Origin: Polytrichum commune
Lineage: Eukaryota > Streptophyta > Polytrichopsida > Polytrichales > Polytrichaceae
NCBI GenBank assembly: GCA_950295325.1
Contig: OX485807.1
Location: 48,844,796-48,908,795, forward strand
Reading direction: 5' to 3'
DNA: 64,000 bases
The position numbers and the translations under genes are program-made. The notes under the pieces were generated by a model, which saw nothing but the letters and a program-made list of their open reading frames with translations, searched no databases and was not told where the DNA came from. This document shows, in pieces, positions 38,020 to 48,529 of the stretch. The stretch's first letter is position 1; each line of letters opens with the position of its first letter.

Positions 38020-39250
38020 ACCAGTTGCTCCTTGGTAAAGCTTTAGCCTCAGCCTTGGTAACTTGCTAGTCTCGGCCAAGCAGATTCTGTCCTCCTAGTG
38101 ACTGCTGGTCTCGGCCAAGCAAGTTTCTGTCCACCTAGTGACTGCTGGTCTCGGCCAAACAAGCTTCTGTCCACCTAGTGACTGCTGGTCTCGGCCAAGC
38201 AAGCTTCTGTCCACCTAGTGACTGCTGCCTTAGCCTTGGTAACTTGCTGGTCTTGGCCAAGCAGCTTCTGTCTTCCTAGTGACTACTGGTCTCGGCCAGG
38301 CAAGCTTCTGTCCACCTAGTGACTGCTGGTCTCGGCCAAGCAAGCTTCTGTCCTCCTAATGACTGCTGCCCTCGGCCAAGCAAGTTTCTGTCCACCTAGT
38401 GACTGCTGGTCTCGGCCAAGCAAGCTTTTGTCCACCTAGTGACTGCTGGTCTCGGCCAAGCAGCTTTTGTCCTCCTAATGACAGCTGGTCTCGGCCAAGC
38501 AAGCTTTTGTCCACCTAGTGACTGCTGGTCTCGACCAAGCAAGCTTTTGTCCACCTAATGACTTGCTGGTCTCGGCCAAGCAAGCTTCTGTCCACCTAGT
38601 GACTGCTGCCTCAGCCTTGGTAACTTGCTGGTCTCGGCCAAGCAGCTTCTGTCTTCCTAGTGACTGTTGGTCTCGGCCAGGCAAGCTTCTATCCACCTAG
38701 TGACTGCTGGTCTCGGCCAAGCAAGCTTCTGTCCACCTAGTGACTGCTGGTCTCGGCCAAGCAGCTTTTGTCCTCCTAATGACTGCTGGTCTCGGCCAAA
38801 CAAACTTCTGTCCACCTAGTGACTGCTGGTCTCGGCCAAACAAACTTCTGTCCACCTAGTGACTGCTGGTCTCGGCCAAGCAAGCTTCTGTCCACCTAAT
38901 GACTTGCTGGTCTCGGCCAAGCAAGCTTCTGTCCACCTAGTGACTGCTGCCTCAGCCTTGGTAACTTGCTGGTCTCGGCCAAGCAGCTTTTGTCCTCCTA
39001 ATGACTGCTGGTCTCGGCCAAGCAAGCTTCTGTCCACCTAGTGACTGCTGGTCTCGGCCAAGCAGTTTCTGTCCAACTAATGACTGCTGGTCTCGGCCAA
39101 GCAAGCTTCTGTCCACCTAGTGACTGCTGGTCTCGGCCAAACAAGCTTCTGTCCACCTAGTGACTTGCTGGTCTCGGCCAAGCAAGCTTCTGTCCACCTA
39201 GTGACTGATGCCTCAGCCTTGGTAACTTGCTGGTCTCGGCCAAGCAGCTT
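38020..39250. repeat. Minisatellite, about 39 bp unit, roughly 29 copies
   Basis: The unit is close to CTGCTGGTCTCGGCCAAGCA followed by AGCTTCTGTCCACCTAGTGA. Variant units carry CTCAGCCTTGGTAACTTG at intervals of several units, giving a higher-order pattern. The array creates open frames on both strands with no protein character. It lies wholly inside the solo LTR. Confidence 0.9.
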
Positions 39251-39329
39251 CTTCTAATCACTATGTTCTAAGCTCCACCTAATCACTACTTTTATAAGCT
39301 CCCCCTAATCAACTCTAATTCTAACACTC

Positions 39330-39332
39330 TCC

Positions 39333-39367
<35 letters not shown>

Positions 39368-39405
39368 CCCCACACCCACACGAGAGAGAGAGAGAATGAG
39401 AGAGA
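39330..39405. repeat. Compound microsatellite (CA)n-(GA)n
   Basis: A CA run of about 14 repeats is followed by CACCCC variants and GAGAGA repeats. It sits inside the solo LTR, to the right of the minisatellite. Confidence 0.9.
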
Positions 39406-39801
39406 GGAGTGAGGAATTTAAGAGAAGATGAAGAGAGAAGAGGAGGAGGAGGAGAGGGCACCCAAGACCACAAGCCCCTTAACCTTCTCCTACTTAGTAG
39501 GACCTTATCCTATCCACTAAACCCTCACCCTCTAAACCAACAAGAGCATGTTCTAATTCAAACATTTAAATCCCAAGCCCTTCCTCTTGCTTCATCCAAC
39601 ACTACTCACGTAACCAAAACACTCCTAATGTCACTAAGCTTTTAATTACCCAAACAAAATAGGCTTAAGGCCTAAAACATAAACCACACCAAGCCTTACT
39701 CTTTTTATACTTTTGATTGTTTCAATAATACTCCGAATGCAATTCTAAGTAGATCCTAAGCATAAAACAAATATGAGCAACCATTTTGGGCTCATATAAC
39801 T

Positions 39802-40943
39802 ACATATATCACCGCCATAGCCAACAGATTAATAGAGATGACAAGAGAACACGTTGCCCTAAAGTTATTATAAAATTTTACCCGAACATCAAACTCCAAA
39901 TTCAAAGGATTTGACTATTCTTGTGCCAAAGGCCGCTTTACACACATACCAAGAGCCATGACCATGAAAATCTAAGGGTCCTTGAAAATCATCCAAAGGT
40001 CGTGTATACCGTGGGAAATAGAAATCCAATTTTGCAATGAATGGCCCTCAATCTTAATTATGCAAATTGAAAGTGGACTATGTGGAGGGACCGCAACATA
40101 TGTATGGGTTCAGTTTGTCCATATGGCAATATGATATTTCTAGGAGCCCATGGCAATTTAACTTGATTGCCACAGTCCCTAGTTTTGTATAAGATCCACC
40201 TTGTTTTCATGGGCCTTACGCAATATCCGGTAGACCATGAAACGTTATCCACTTCATGCCATGTAGAATGCCATGTAGAATGCCATGTAGATTTTTCATC
40301 CTCTCGGATTTATTTGGTCGCTTAGGCCCTCAAGGTTTGTTGTAAAGTGGTCCTAAGAACAACACCTTTGGCACATCCTAGCTCCTCCGGAGAAAGAAAA
40401 TATTGTACATCATTCAAATTCTATAGTTGCACAAGCATAAGGGGAGGGACATACATTTCCATAGTCTAGGGCTGAAAAATGGGAGTGAATTACGGAGCAA
40501 TCAAGGTGTTTAAGGGTTTTATGAGGATCAACATGTTGGCTGCACAATACATAATGAAGAATGCCATTTGGTATTTCATTTTATTTTACCTAAATCTAAA
40601 GATGGCAATATGATGCAATTTTTTCCTAAACACTGGAGTTCAATCACAAGGGAGGAGCTATCATGGCTCATTTGTTGGCAACAACGTGGGCCGAGTACGT
40701 AACATTTGATGCGGAGTGGCATTAACCCGCTAGACCACGTTGCTTTGTTGGTTTTTCTCAGCCTTTTTGTCAAGTTTTTGTTCTAAAGGGTAAAAAAACA
40801 CCTTACTATTTTTGGTGCAATTTAGTCTCATAAAGCCAAAAAATACACTCAAATCATTGGAGTTGCTGAGCTTGAAACAAGATCTAGATCTATCAATGGA
40901 ACATGGTTTTAAAGCTGATGATGGGGATAGTGCACAAAGAATG
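39802..40943. other. Intergenic; dispersed repeat copy at about 39928-40340
   Basis: The part 39928-40340 is a diverged copy of 34865-35110 and its neighbourhood. ATGCCATGTAGA is repeated three times in tandem at about 40257-40292. No gene is recognised. Confidence 0.45.
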
Positions 40944-41139
40944 AGTGGAAGCAGCGTATATGTTTGACAAAGTTTTTGCAAGTTTTTCTCTTTTGACACG
41001 CAAAAACTTGCACAAAAAAAAAATGCACGTCAATTGACACGCACAATCTAGAAATTGACACGTACTGTGACTTGTGAAGAAAAAAACCACACGTCAATTG
41101 ACACACTAGAAATTGAAATGACACGTATTACTTGAGTAC

Positions 41140-41146
41140 TATAAAG
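41140..41146 (+). promoter_or_regulatory. Possible TATA box of the hAT transposase gene
   Basis: TATAAAG lies just inside the left subterminal repeats, about 190 bp from the element's end and 1.35 kb before the start codon. With a 5' UTR intron ending at 42489 this spacing is reasonable. It is inferred from motif and position only. Confidence 0.4.
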
Positions 41147-41345
41147 TGCAGCTCAAATATCCGGAAAACATAACCCATAACAGTAGGAGAACTTCCTACA
41201 CTCACTCACATACTTAAGTTCAACTTTGCTCTTGCAATTTCCTTTGTAACCGGGAGCTAAGACGGTGATCGGAGAGCGAGACTAACTAGGAACATGGCGA
41301 GGCAAATGTTTGTATCACCGTGGTGCTTGCACATCCTCCAGTCCA

Positions 41346-41432
41346 TATGAGTTTTTTCTTGCTTCCAACAAATGTGAGTTTTTTCTTGCTTCCAACCAAT
41401 GTGAGTTTTTCTTGCTTCCAACCAATGTGAGG
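41346..41432. repeat. Three tandem copies of a roughly 29 bp unit in the hAT leader
   Basis: The unit ATGTGAGTTTTTTCTTGCTT plus CCAACCA is repeated three times between the presumed promoter and the transposase. Each unit contains a GTGAGTTTT word that resembles a splice donor. Confidence 0.7.
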
Positions 41433-42499
41433 CCAAAATTACCAAGGCGAGTCAATATACTTCAGAGTTTTCTAGAGGCTACATTGCATGAGAAGGCAAT
41501 CATTCAGTTCCCAAGACAAGATATTGTGTTTCTTGTTTTTGGGGAACAATGTCGATTTTCTGTCATGAAATTGTGGTTCTTCGTATTCTGAAGTAGTTTG
41601 TTGCAAATGGGCACACTTGATGGTGGAGTAGTTGGTTGTATAGACTAATAAAGCAGCTTCTGAGAGTGACATAGGATACAGTAATTCGCGTAGTCGAGTC
41701 TCTGCTGGTTTGAAATGATTTGAGGTCAGGGACCTTGATTTTTATTAAGAAACACATAACTGGCCTTGACTTTTGATATAGTTTCGCATTTTGTCCTGAT
41801 ACAATTTGTTCTGATACAGTAGCGCACTTTGTTCTGATACAGTGGAAAGGCTAGTTTTCCCCCTTCAGTGTTGTATATGGTTTGGTGGAGCTTCTGTGGA
41901 AATTTCACTTTGAATTGTGTAGTTTTTATGATTGTGAATAAAGTTAATCACTATTTTCCTAATTTGTCTTTGTAATTCGATGCACTGGCGGGATTTCACT
42001 CAACATCTGCATATTGAAATTCACATAAGTAGGGTTTTTTTTTCTATAATGTCAAGCCTTCATGAAGTTGGAAACATAACTTGTGAAAAGGGATGCCAAT
42101 TTTGTTTGAAGCTTGTTTTTCCTTGGCTAGATTCATGATGGATTCAATACATAAGTTGGGGTTTATGATTTGTTTACGAAATTCATGTTTCTTAATTTAT
42201 GAATTGTTTACAAAATTCCACTTTGCATTGTGTAGTCTTTGTGACTGTGAATAAAATTAATCATTCTATTTTTAATTTGCCTTTGTGATTCTACATACTC
42301 AAGGGCGTCACCAACATCACATTGAAATTAGATTGTTCAGGATTCTTTTCATGATGTAAAGGCTTTGTGAATTTGAAAACATATTGTAGGGGAATTTTCA
42401 CTGACTTATTATTGGATAAGAATGAAATTTGAATATTGTTTGTTGATGAGTGTATTAAATTTATATGATTAGAATTGAATTATTTTGCAGACATAACAT

Positions 42500-44734
42500 A
42501 TGGCTTCTGAAAGTAACAACAACCGTGGAAGAGCTCGTCAACTTAATTTGAATGAGATTTTTGGTGGAAGAGTGTCTTCTCAATCTTCATTTCAGTCATC
42601 TCAACAAACTCCAGGATTTGAACATGAAATTTATTCTCTCAACATGAATAATGAGAGTGAATCTCAATCAGATGATGATGTTGGAAATGATGTAATTCGA
42701 GAACTTGCTCATGTCATTCCCAATCAACAAAGGTATCGAAGAGTTTTTAAGGCTTCATGGAAAATTGGTAGGCCATGGTTATTACATTATAGACCAAATG
42801 ATGGGCCAGCAACAGGTTTTATGAAATGCGCTGCTTGCCAAGAAATGCGTGTTGAATCCAGATGGGGGACATGCATTGGTTGCAAAAGTTTACAAAAATC
42901 AGTTGTCAAGGTTCATGAAAAGAGTGCTGATCACAAACATTCGGTAACTCGTTGGGAGGATATACATTTTCCTCAACGTGCAAATGCACCTCCAGTGATT
43001 CAAGGGTTGAATGTCATGATAGATAGAGAACAATCAAGAATCATCACTGTGATGAAAGTTTTATATTTTACAGTATGGAATGATCGTTCAATATTGACTT
43101 ATCAAGATACATGCCAATTGCTTTCACTACTACAAACTCCAAATATGCCTGTCAATGATGAATATGGTTCATATACTTCAGGATATGCAGCATTGGAATT
43201 TTTATGGGCAATTTCAAAATATCTCAATGATAAACTTTTATCAGAGGCGCAATCCTCTTCATTTTTTTCTTTGATGATAGATGAAGCCACTGATCGAACT
43301 CTTGAACAACATTTGATTGTTTATGTTGTTTATTTATCAAATAATGGGAAAGGACCTCATGTTACAAGATTTGTTGAGCTTTTGGCTCTTCGAGATGGTA
43401 CAGCTGAATCTATGTTTCAAGTTGTTACTGGATTATTGGAGAAAATGCATTGGATGCCTCTAAAACAAGTAGCTCTAGCCACTGATGGGGCTTCTAGTAT
43501 GACGGGACATCGTACAGGACTAGCAGCTAGAATGCGTGCAGAGGTTCCAACTCTCATAAATGTGCATTGTATTGCACATCGTGAGGCTTTAGCTGCAGGA
43601 GATGCAACTAGATCTTTTCCAGATTTTCAAATGTTGGATCGTTTTGCCAACAAAGTTTATGAGTGGGTGGGCCGTAGTACAAATCGACGCAATGAGCTGA
43701 AACGATTGTTGAAAGATGTATTTGAAGAAGATTATGTAGTGGTTTTACAAATTCATACAGTACGGTGGCTTTCTTGAGGTAATGTTATGACCCGCTTACT
43801 ACAGTGCATGCCGGCATTATTGGAATTGTTCAGAGATGAAGAACCACATTGGTATGAGATTATGTGTTCTTTCAAATTTCATTTTTATTTGAACTTACTT
43901 GTGGATGTTTTACAAGAGTTGAATAAATTGAATATCAAATTTCAGTATGATATGGTTGATATCACAACTATTAGTGCAACCATCGATATCACCATTTCAA
44001 TTTTATCACGTCATTTTTTATCCGGGAATGGACCTATGTTTGGTCGTACAAGCAAGAATTTAGGAAAATTCTTGAGAGAATCTGCAGAAAATCTTCAATT
44101 GAGTTATGAAAATAATACAGGAGATCGTATTATTCATGCATTGGCAATTGATGGGCCCAATGAATTACAACAATGTGTATTGTTGGGTGCATCTTATGTG
44201 CAAAGAGTTGTTCATGCTTTGAACGATCATTTCCCAGACCTTCCAATATTCAGTGCGGCCAAACTTTTCAGCCCTCGTAATTATCCAAGCGATGATAGTG
44301 ACCGAATCACAAATACCGAATTGTGGCTCGAAAGAATATTGTTGAAGTTTCAATACACTAAAGAAGAGAGTGACATGTGTAAGGGAGAACTCTTGGAATT
44401 TACGGAAACACTTCGACATGAGTGTGAGAACAAAACGATATTTGAGGCTTGGTGCATATGTGGTAGCAATTTGGAATGGCATACAAATTGGCCTAAACTT
44501 ATGCAACTTTGGCAAAAAATTATACTCATTCCATCAAGTATAGCTATTTGTGAGAGAGGATTTTCCAAACAAAATGCAATCAAAAGCCACTTGCGCAATA
44601 GGTTGAACTTGAAGACCCTTGATGCTCTTATGCGGGTTTCTCTCTGTGGGCTTGAAGTGGATGCAATGGATTGGGCTACCATCTTCAACATTTGGAGAAA
44701 CACGCGAGACCGAAGGATACTTACGCTCGATTGA
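42500..44734 (+). pseudogene. hAT transposase (TTF-type zinc finger, RNase H-like core, hATC dimerisation domain), one in-frame stop
   Basis: The protein would cut and rejoin the ends of the surrounding hAT element. From the ATG at 42500 the frame runs 425 codons, meets a TGA in the motif RWLS-stop-GNV, and stays open in the same frame to 44734 (744 residues in all). TGA lies where CGA (Arg) would give RWLSRGN, so one transition explains it. Residues about 90-150 form a TTF-like zinc finger (CAAC...HEKSADH). The catalytic core shows MIDEATD (D near 261), ATDGASSMTG (D near 329) and CIAHREALA. The C-terminal hATC segment reads ICERGFSKQNAIKSHLRNRL, with Glu near 685. It resembles the ZNF862/KIAA1586-like hAT group. 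TATTTTGCAG just upstream (42480-42489) looks like the acceptor of a 5' UTR intron. Confidence 0.88.
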
Positions 44735-44950
44735 TTTTTATTATTTTTGTTACAAATAAAGTTTGTTTTATTATTATTCAAAATATTAGTTTTCTAAAAT
44801 ATTGTGTAAGCCAAAAATTGAGGTGACATTTTGAAATAAAATGTAGATGTCAATTGACATTCATTTTTTTTTTTGAAAACGTCACGTGACACTTTGGATT
44901 TGAGGTTGAACGTCACATGAAATTTGTCAAACATACACCCTGAGTGGAAG

Positions 44951-45696
44951 TATGGAGGCTAATGGTCAAGAGGAAGAGGAGGAAGAAAAGTCAATGTAGA
45001 GTTGAGATTCACATTAATGTCTAACTTTTGAAAAGAAGAATATACCCTTAAATAGAATGCAAATTATATTATTATAAGATATTATATCAAAGTTTTCTTG
45101 TAATAAAGTCGTTAAATTTTCTTGGGGGCCGGGATCTGGGGATTTGGACTAGTGTTACATTGGTATCATCTTACCCATGGGTAGGTTCTTTGATACTTTT
45201 ATTAATGTTGATTATTGATACTATTATTAAGGTTGATTATTGATACTATGCATTCACCTTTATGTTGGTCCAATGTTGGTTTGGATAGTGACCTCCACAT
45301 GTAAGAAATTTTGAATTATAATTTTTCAAATTAAGTTTTGGAGGTCCATGGATTGTAGATTGAACCAAACAACATGGCAAAAGTAACTTGAATGTCAACT
45401 ATCAAATTGTTAAATGCCCTTGCACTCTTGGAACTCACCTCTTGCCCCGCTCTTACAATCTTTGAGCATATGGGAATCACGAGGTAAGCCCTAACATGAC
45501 TTACACTAGGCACGAGCCTTGACAGGTACAAAAGCATGTACTTGAGCAACTTTACTTCCACTTCTAGCTATTTTTTCCAAAAATAGTCATATATAAAATT
45601 AACTCGTTCATCAAAATTATGTAATTACAAATTTAGTTGGATACATCAACGCAATTGATGATTCAAATTCAATGACACAATTAGAGTGTCCTTGAA
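44951..45696. other. Intergenic, nothing recognised
   Basis: AT-rich sequence to the right of the hAT element. TTGATACTATTATTAAGGTTGATTATTGAT-type short repeats are visible near 45190-45250. No gene is supported. Confidence 0.4.
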
Positions 45697-45946
45697 TGTA
45701 AATGCACACTTTGCATGATGATTATATTTCAAATATGACTATATTCAAATTTTCTCCTCTAGTTACATAATTCAAACCTATAAAAAAGAATAGTATCTAT
45801 TATGGAGTAGATCGTACATTGAGCCCCTAAGACCTTTAAAGGTCAAAAAGACAAACATCCATTGTTAGTAAGAGCCATATTTGAAGCCTTAGTGTTTGGG
45901 AAGACAAGCCAAGGATGTCAAATATTACTCACATGTACATGTGTTC

Positions 45947-47866
45947 TGTGAGGCCAAACCCCCCACCCTTAAGCGTCCGTAGTCCGAGTAGTGGGTTTGG
46001 GCTCACATTCCTCCGCGGTATTGGATTTGGACTTGGATGAGTCCATAGTGCAAGGTTCACCCTTCAAGTGGTCTTGGATTTAACTTTGGTCTTTGCTTCC
46101 TTTGTCTTGCCATCGCGAGAGTGCTCCACATTCTCCATTAATTTGTGCACGTGGTTTATTTTTAAAGAGAGGATGCAAGTGTTAAAAAAACACTATTCTC
46201 TATAGTCAATCTCAAATACATTTACTTGTGAAAGCCACCATAACACTAACTAGCATAATGTAACTAACTACTTGTCTATGAGCTAATTAGGTAGGCTATC
46301 TACTAAGCTCCTTCATGAACCCATCTCTTTACTTTCTAATTACATAAACCTAGCTCCTTCATAAACCTAGCTCCTTCATAAACCCAGCTCCTTCATAAAC
46401 CCAGCTTCTTAGCTTCTAACTAAACAAACCCAGCTTCTTAGCTTCTAACTAAACAAACCCAGCTCCTTCATAAACCCAGCTCCTTCATGAACCCAGCTCC
46501 TTAGCTTCTAACTAAACAAACCCAGGTCCTTCATAAACCCAGCTCTCTACTTTCTAACTAAACAAACCCAGCTCCTTCATAAACCCAGCTCTTTACTTTC
46601 TAACTAAACAAACCCAGCTCCTTCATAAACCCAGCTCCTTCATGAACCCACAACTTTGTAGTTGTAATCCCCAACTACCTCACTAATTATTCAAGCCCTT
46701 AACTAATCTTCCTACCTAATTTCCCTAATTCTACTAACAACCCCTTTCTAATCACACAATTCTTCTCTAATCCTAAAATCCTAAAATCCTAGAGAGGAGA
46801 GGGGGAGAGAGAATTTCCTAACTTCACTAAGACTAACTAATCCACACAAGTATATTTTTGCACTCATCACAACATCAAGTGCTCAACTCTTAAACATAGA
46901 ACTTGCAACCACGTGTATTCAAAACATGAACTTTAAGTACCACAAATTGGAATCATGAATTAACTTTAAAATCCTTCACGTCAACACTAATTCTACCAAG
47001 AGGTCAAGCCCTCTTCAAGGCTAACAAGCCTTGGCTCTCAAACTAAAAACTAAGCACACACATGTGCTCCAATATGGCTTCCCACACCCACACTTATAAC
47101 TCGTGGGGTGCCTTGGAGCACAAAGGAAAGAGAGGATGAGTGAGGGAAGAATGAGGGATTATATAGTAAGCTTGAGGGGGTGAGCACCCTCAAGGCTCAC
47201 GATAAGCCCTTGAGATTTCCTCCTACTTAGTAGGCGCCAATCCTATCTTCTAAGCCTTCCTCCCTCAAATGATCAACAAGGATCCTAATTCGAACATTTA
47301 ACTAGCCTTGGCTTTCTACCTACCACACTTTACCAAACTTGGGATGCTTCAACCCAAACTTAGCCTCCTTCGCTTTCCGCCGCCATAACTTTCTCCCCTT
47401 ACTTTCCCAAATCGTCGCTCACCACTTAATTCAAACCACGATGCTTAACTCGTGATTTGATTGGTGCTTTGAGAATTTGCTTATCCTCCACCTTGCATTC
47501 TTCCTTGGGCCTTCCCCATTAAGTGGCCATGATGAGGTGGTCCACTTGTGCGCTCCATGTGATCCTCCATTCATCCCAATTCGAATGCACTTGCCTCTTG
47601 AGTCACTTTGGTTGTCTCCATCCATTTGTACTAGCCTACTCACTAACTACTCAATCCAAGTTCTCCTTACCTATCCTCATTCACTCAAATCCTTCCGAAG
47701 GTAAAAACACAATAACAACTCACATCCTAGCCTCTTACAACATGGTACTTCTAAGACTAACATTTCACTCTTTTTATATTTTTGTGAAGTAACATGCTAC
47801 TTCAAAGTGCATCAACTAACGTTTCAAGGGTCTAAGACTAAATGTGGGCACCCTTTTGGGCTCACA
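45947..47866 (-). mobile_element. Solo LTR, 1920 bp, TSD TGTTC
   Basis: On the plus strand it starts TGTGAGGCCAAACCCC and ends CTTTTGGGCTCACA, with a TGTGAG/CTCACA inverted pair at the ends. It is flanked by exact TGTTC duplications (45942-45946 and 47867-47871). The duplicated flank at about 55745-55770 has the empty site. It contains a tandem array at about 46300-46650 (CTTCATAAACCCAGCTC and CTTCTAACTAAACAAACC units). No gag or pol is present. Confidence 0.88.
46300..46650. repeat. Tandem array inside the solo LTR (16-26 bp units)
   Basis: Units CCTTCATAAACCCAGCT and TAGCTTCTAACTAAACAAAC alternate irregularly. The array starts about 360 bp from the LTR's left end, the same place at which the unrelated minisatellite of the LTR at 37682 begins. 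Confidence 0.85.
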
Positions 47867-48529
47867 TGTTCATGTACACAAGCATGTATTTGATGTACTA
47901 AAAAGGCAATAGAACTTTTGTGTCTACGTACAGTAATTGGACCATTAGGAAGGTGTAAGCGCAACAAACTGTTTTATAACAAGTAAAAGGATTTTTTAAG
48001 ATTTTTTATTACGGGAATGACATGAGAGATCCCCAATTAGACTGTAATTAAGGCCCTGTTGGATTTAATCGGTCCGCAACATGTAGGGGTCTTGTTTTAA
48101 CTTGAGCCCTTTCATCCAACGATGAATGAGTTTACATACTCCACATCAATCCAAGACTAATCAAAATATTGAATGTTTAAAGACACAATATAATGTTTGA
48201 ATGATCTACTTTTCCACCTCTTAACCATCTACAAAACCGGAACTATAAATTTATTATAGTTCAAGGATCACATTCTAGAATGGCTCAAGACATTTTGGTT
48301 ACTATAGCTATATGCACTAGTTGAAAGCCCATCTACTACTTTGTACTTTCAAATTCACATTTTCGAACATTTGTGAGACCATACATGGATGAGTATGAGA
48401 CAAAGCCTTTGAAAGTAGGGCGGTCTCAATCACATGTGTTTCACCCAATTGTAACATAGCCATGCCCATTTCAAGCCTGCAATTACAAGTATCAAAAACC
48501 CCATGAATTGGCCCAATTGTTTTGCCCCA

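Larger units (their letters stand above)
37682..39796 (-). mobile_element. Solo LTR, 2115 bp, TSD TAACT, with an internal minisatellite
   Basis: Read on the plus strand it starts TGTGAGGCCAAACC and ends TTTTGGGCTCATA, between exact TAACT duplications (37677-37681 and 39797-39801). Its ends match the LTRs at 45947-47866 and 21933-23673 in the same (minus) orientation. More than half its length is a tandem array. No gag or pol is present; it is a solo-LTR fossil. Confidence 0.8.
40952..44942 (+). mobile_element. hAT superfamily DNA transposon, 3991 bp, nearly intact, TSD AGTGGAAG
   Basis: Terminal inverted repeats CAGCGTATATGTTTGACAAA (left) and the complement of a right end reading CAGGGTGTATGTTTGACAAA match at 18 of 20 bases. 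The flanking 8 bp duplication AGTGGAAG is exact (40944-40951 and 44943-44950). Subterminal regions repeat TTGACACG and GTCAATTGACA words on both sides (about 41027-41125 and 44850-44925), as expected of transposase binding sites. A transposase gene fills the right half. Exact duplication and long open frames indicate a young copy. Confidence 0.93.
45697..48524 (-). repeat. 3' flank of receptor copy C, duplicated at 55506-56406, split by a solo LTR
   Basis: The parts 45697-45946 and 47867-48524 align together with 55506-56370, the 3' flank of receptor copy B (TGTAAATGCACACTTTG and GGGTCTTGTTTTAACTTGA are shared). The 1.9 kb between them is the solo LTR at 45947-47866. It shows that the LRR remnants further right belong to a third receptor copy. 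Confidence 0.75.

Noticed and set aside
38475-39041. Open frames on both strands in the 38-39 kb array
   Set aside because: They are repeats of the 39 bp unit, which is a multiple of three, so openness is automatic; there is no protein-like composition.
44165-44781. Minus-strand open frames opposite the hAT transposase
   Set aside because: Antisense shadows of a coding region whose plus-strand frame carries the hATC motifs.
46300-46650. CRISPR-like array
   Set aside because: Units are short, contiguous and without unique spacers, and the DNA is plant nuclear; it is an LTR minisatellite.
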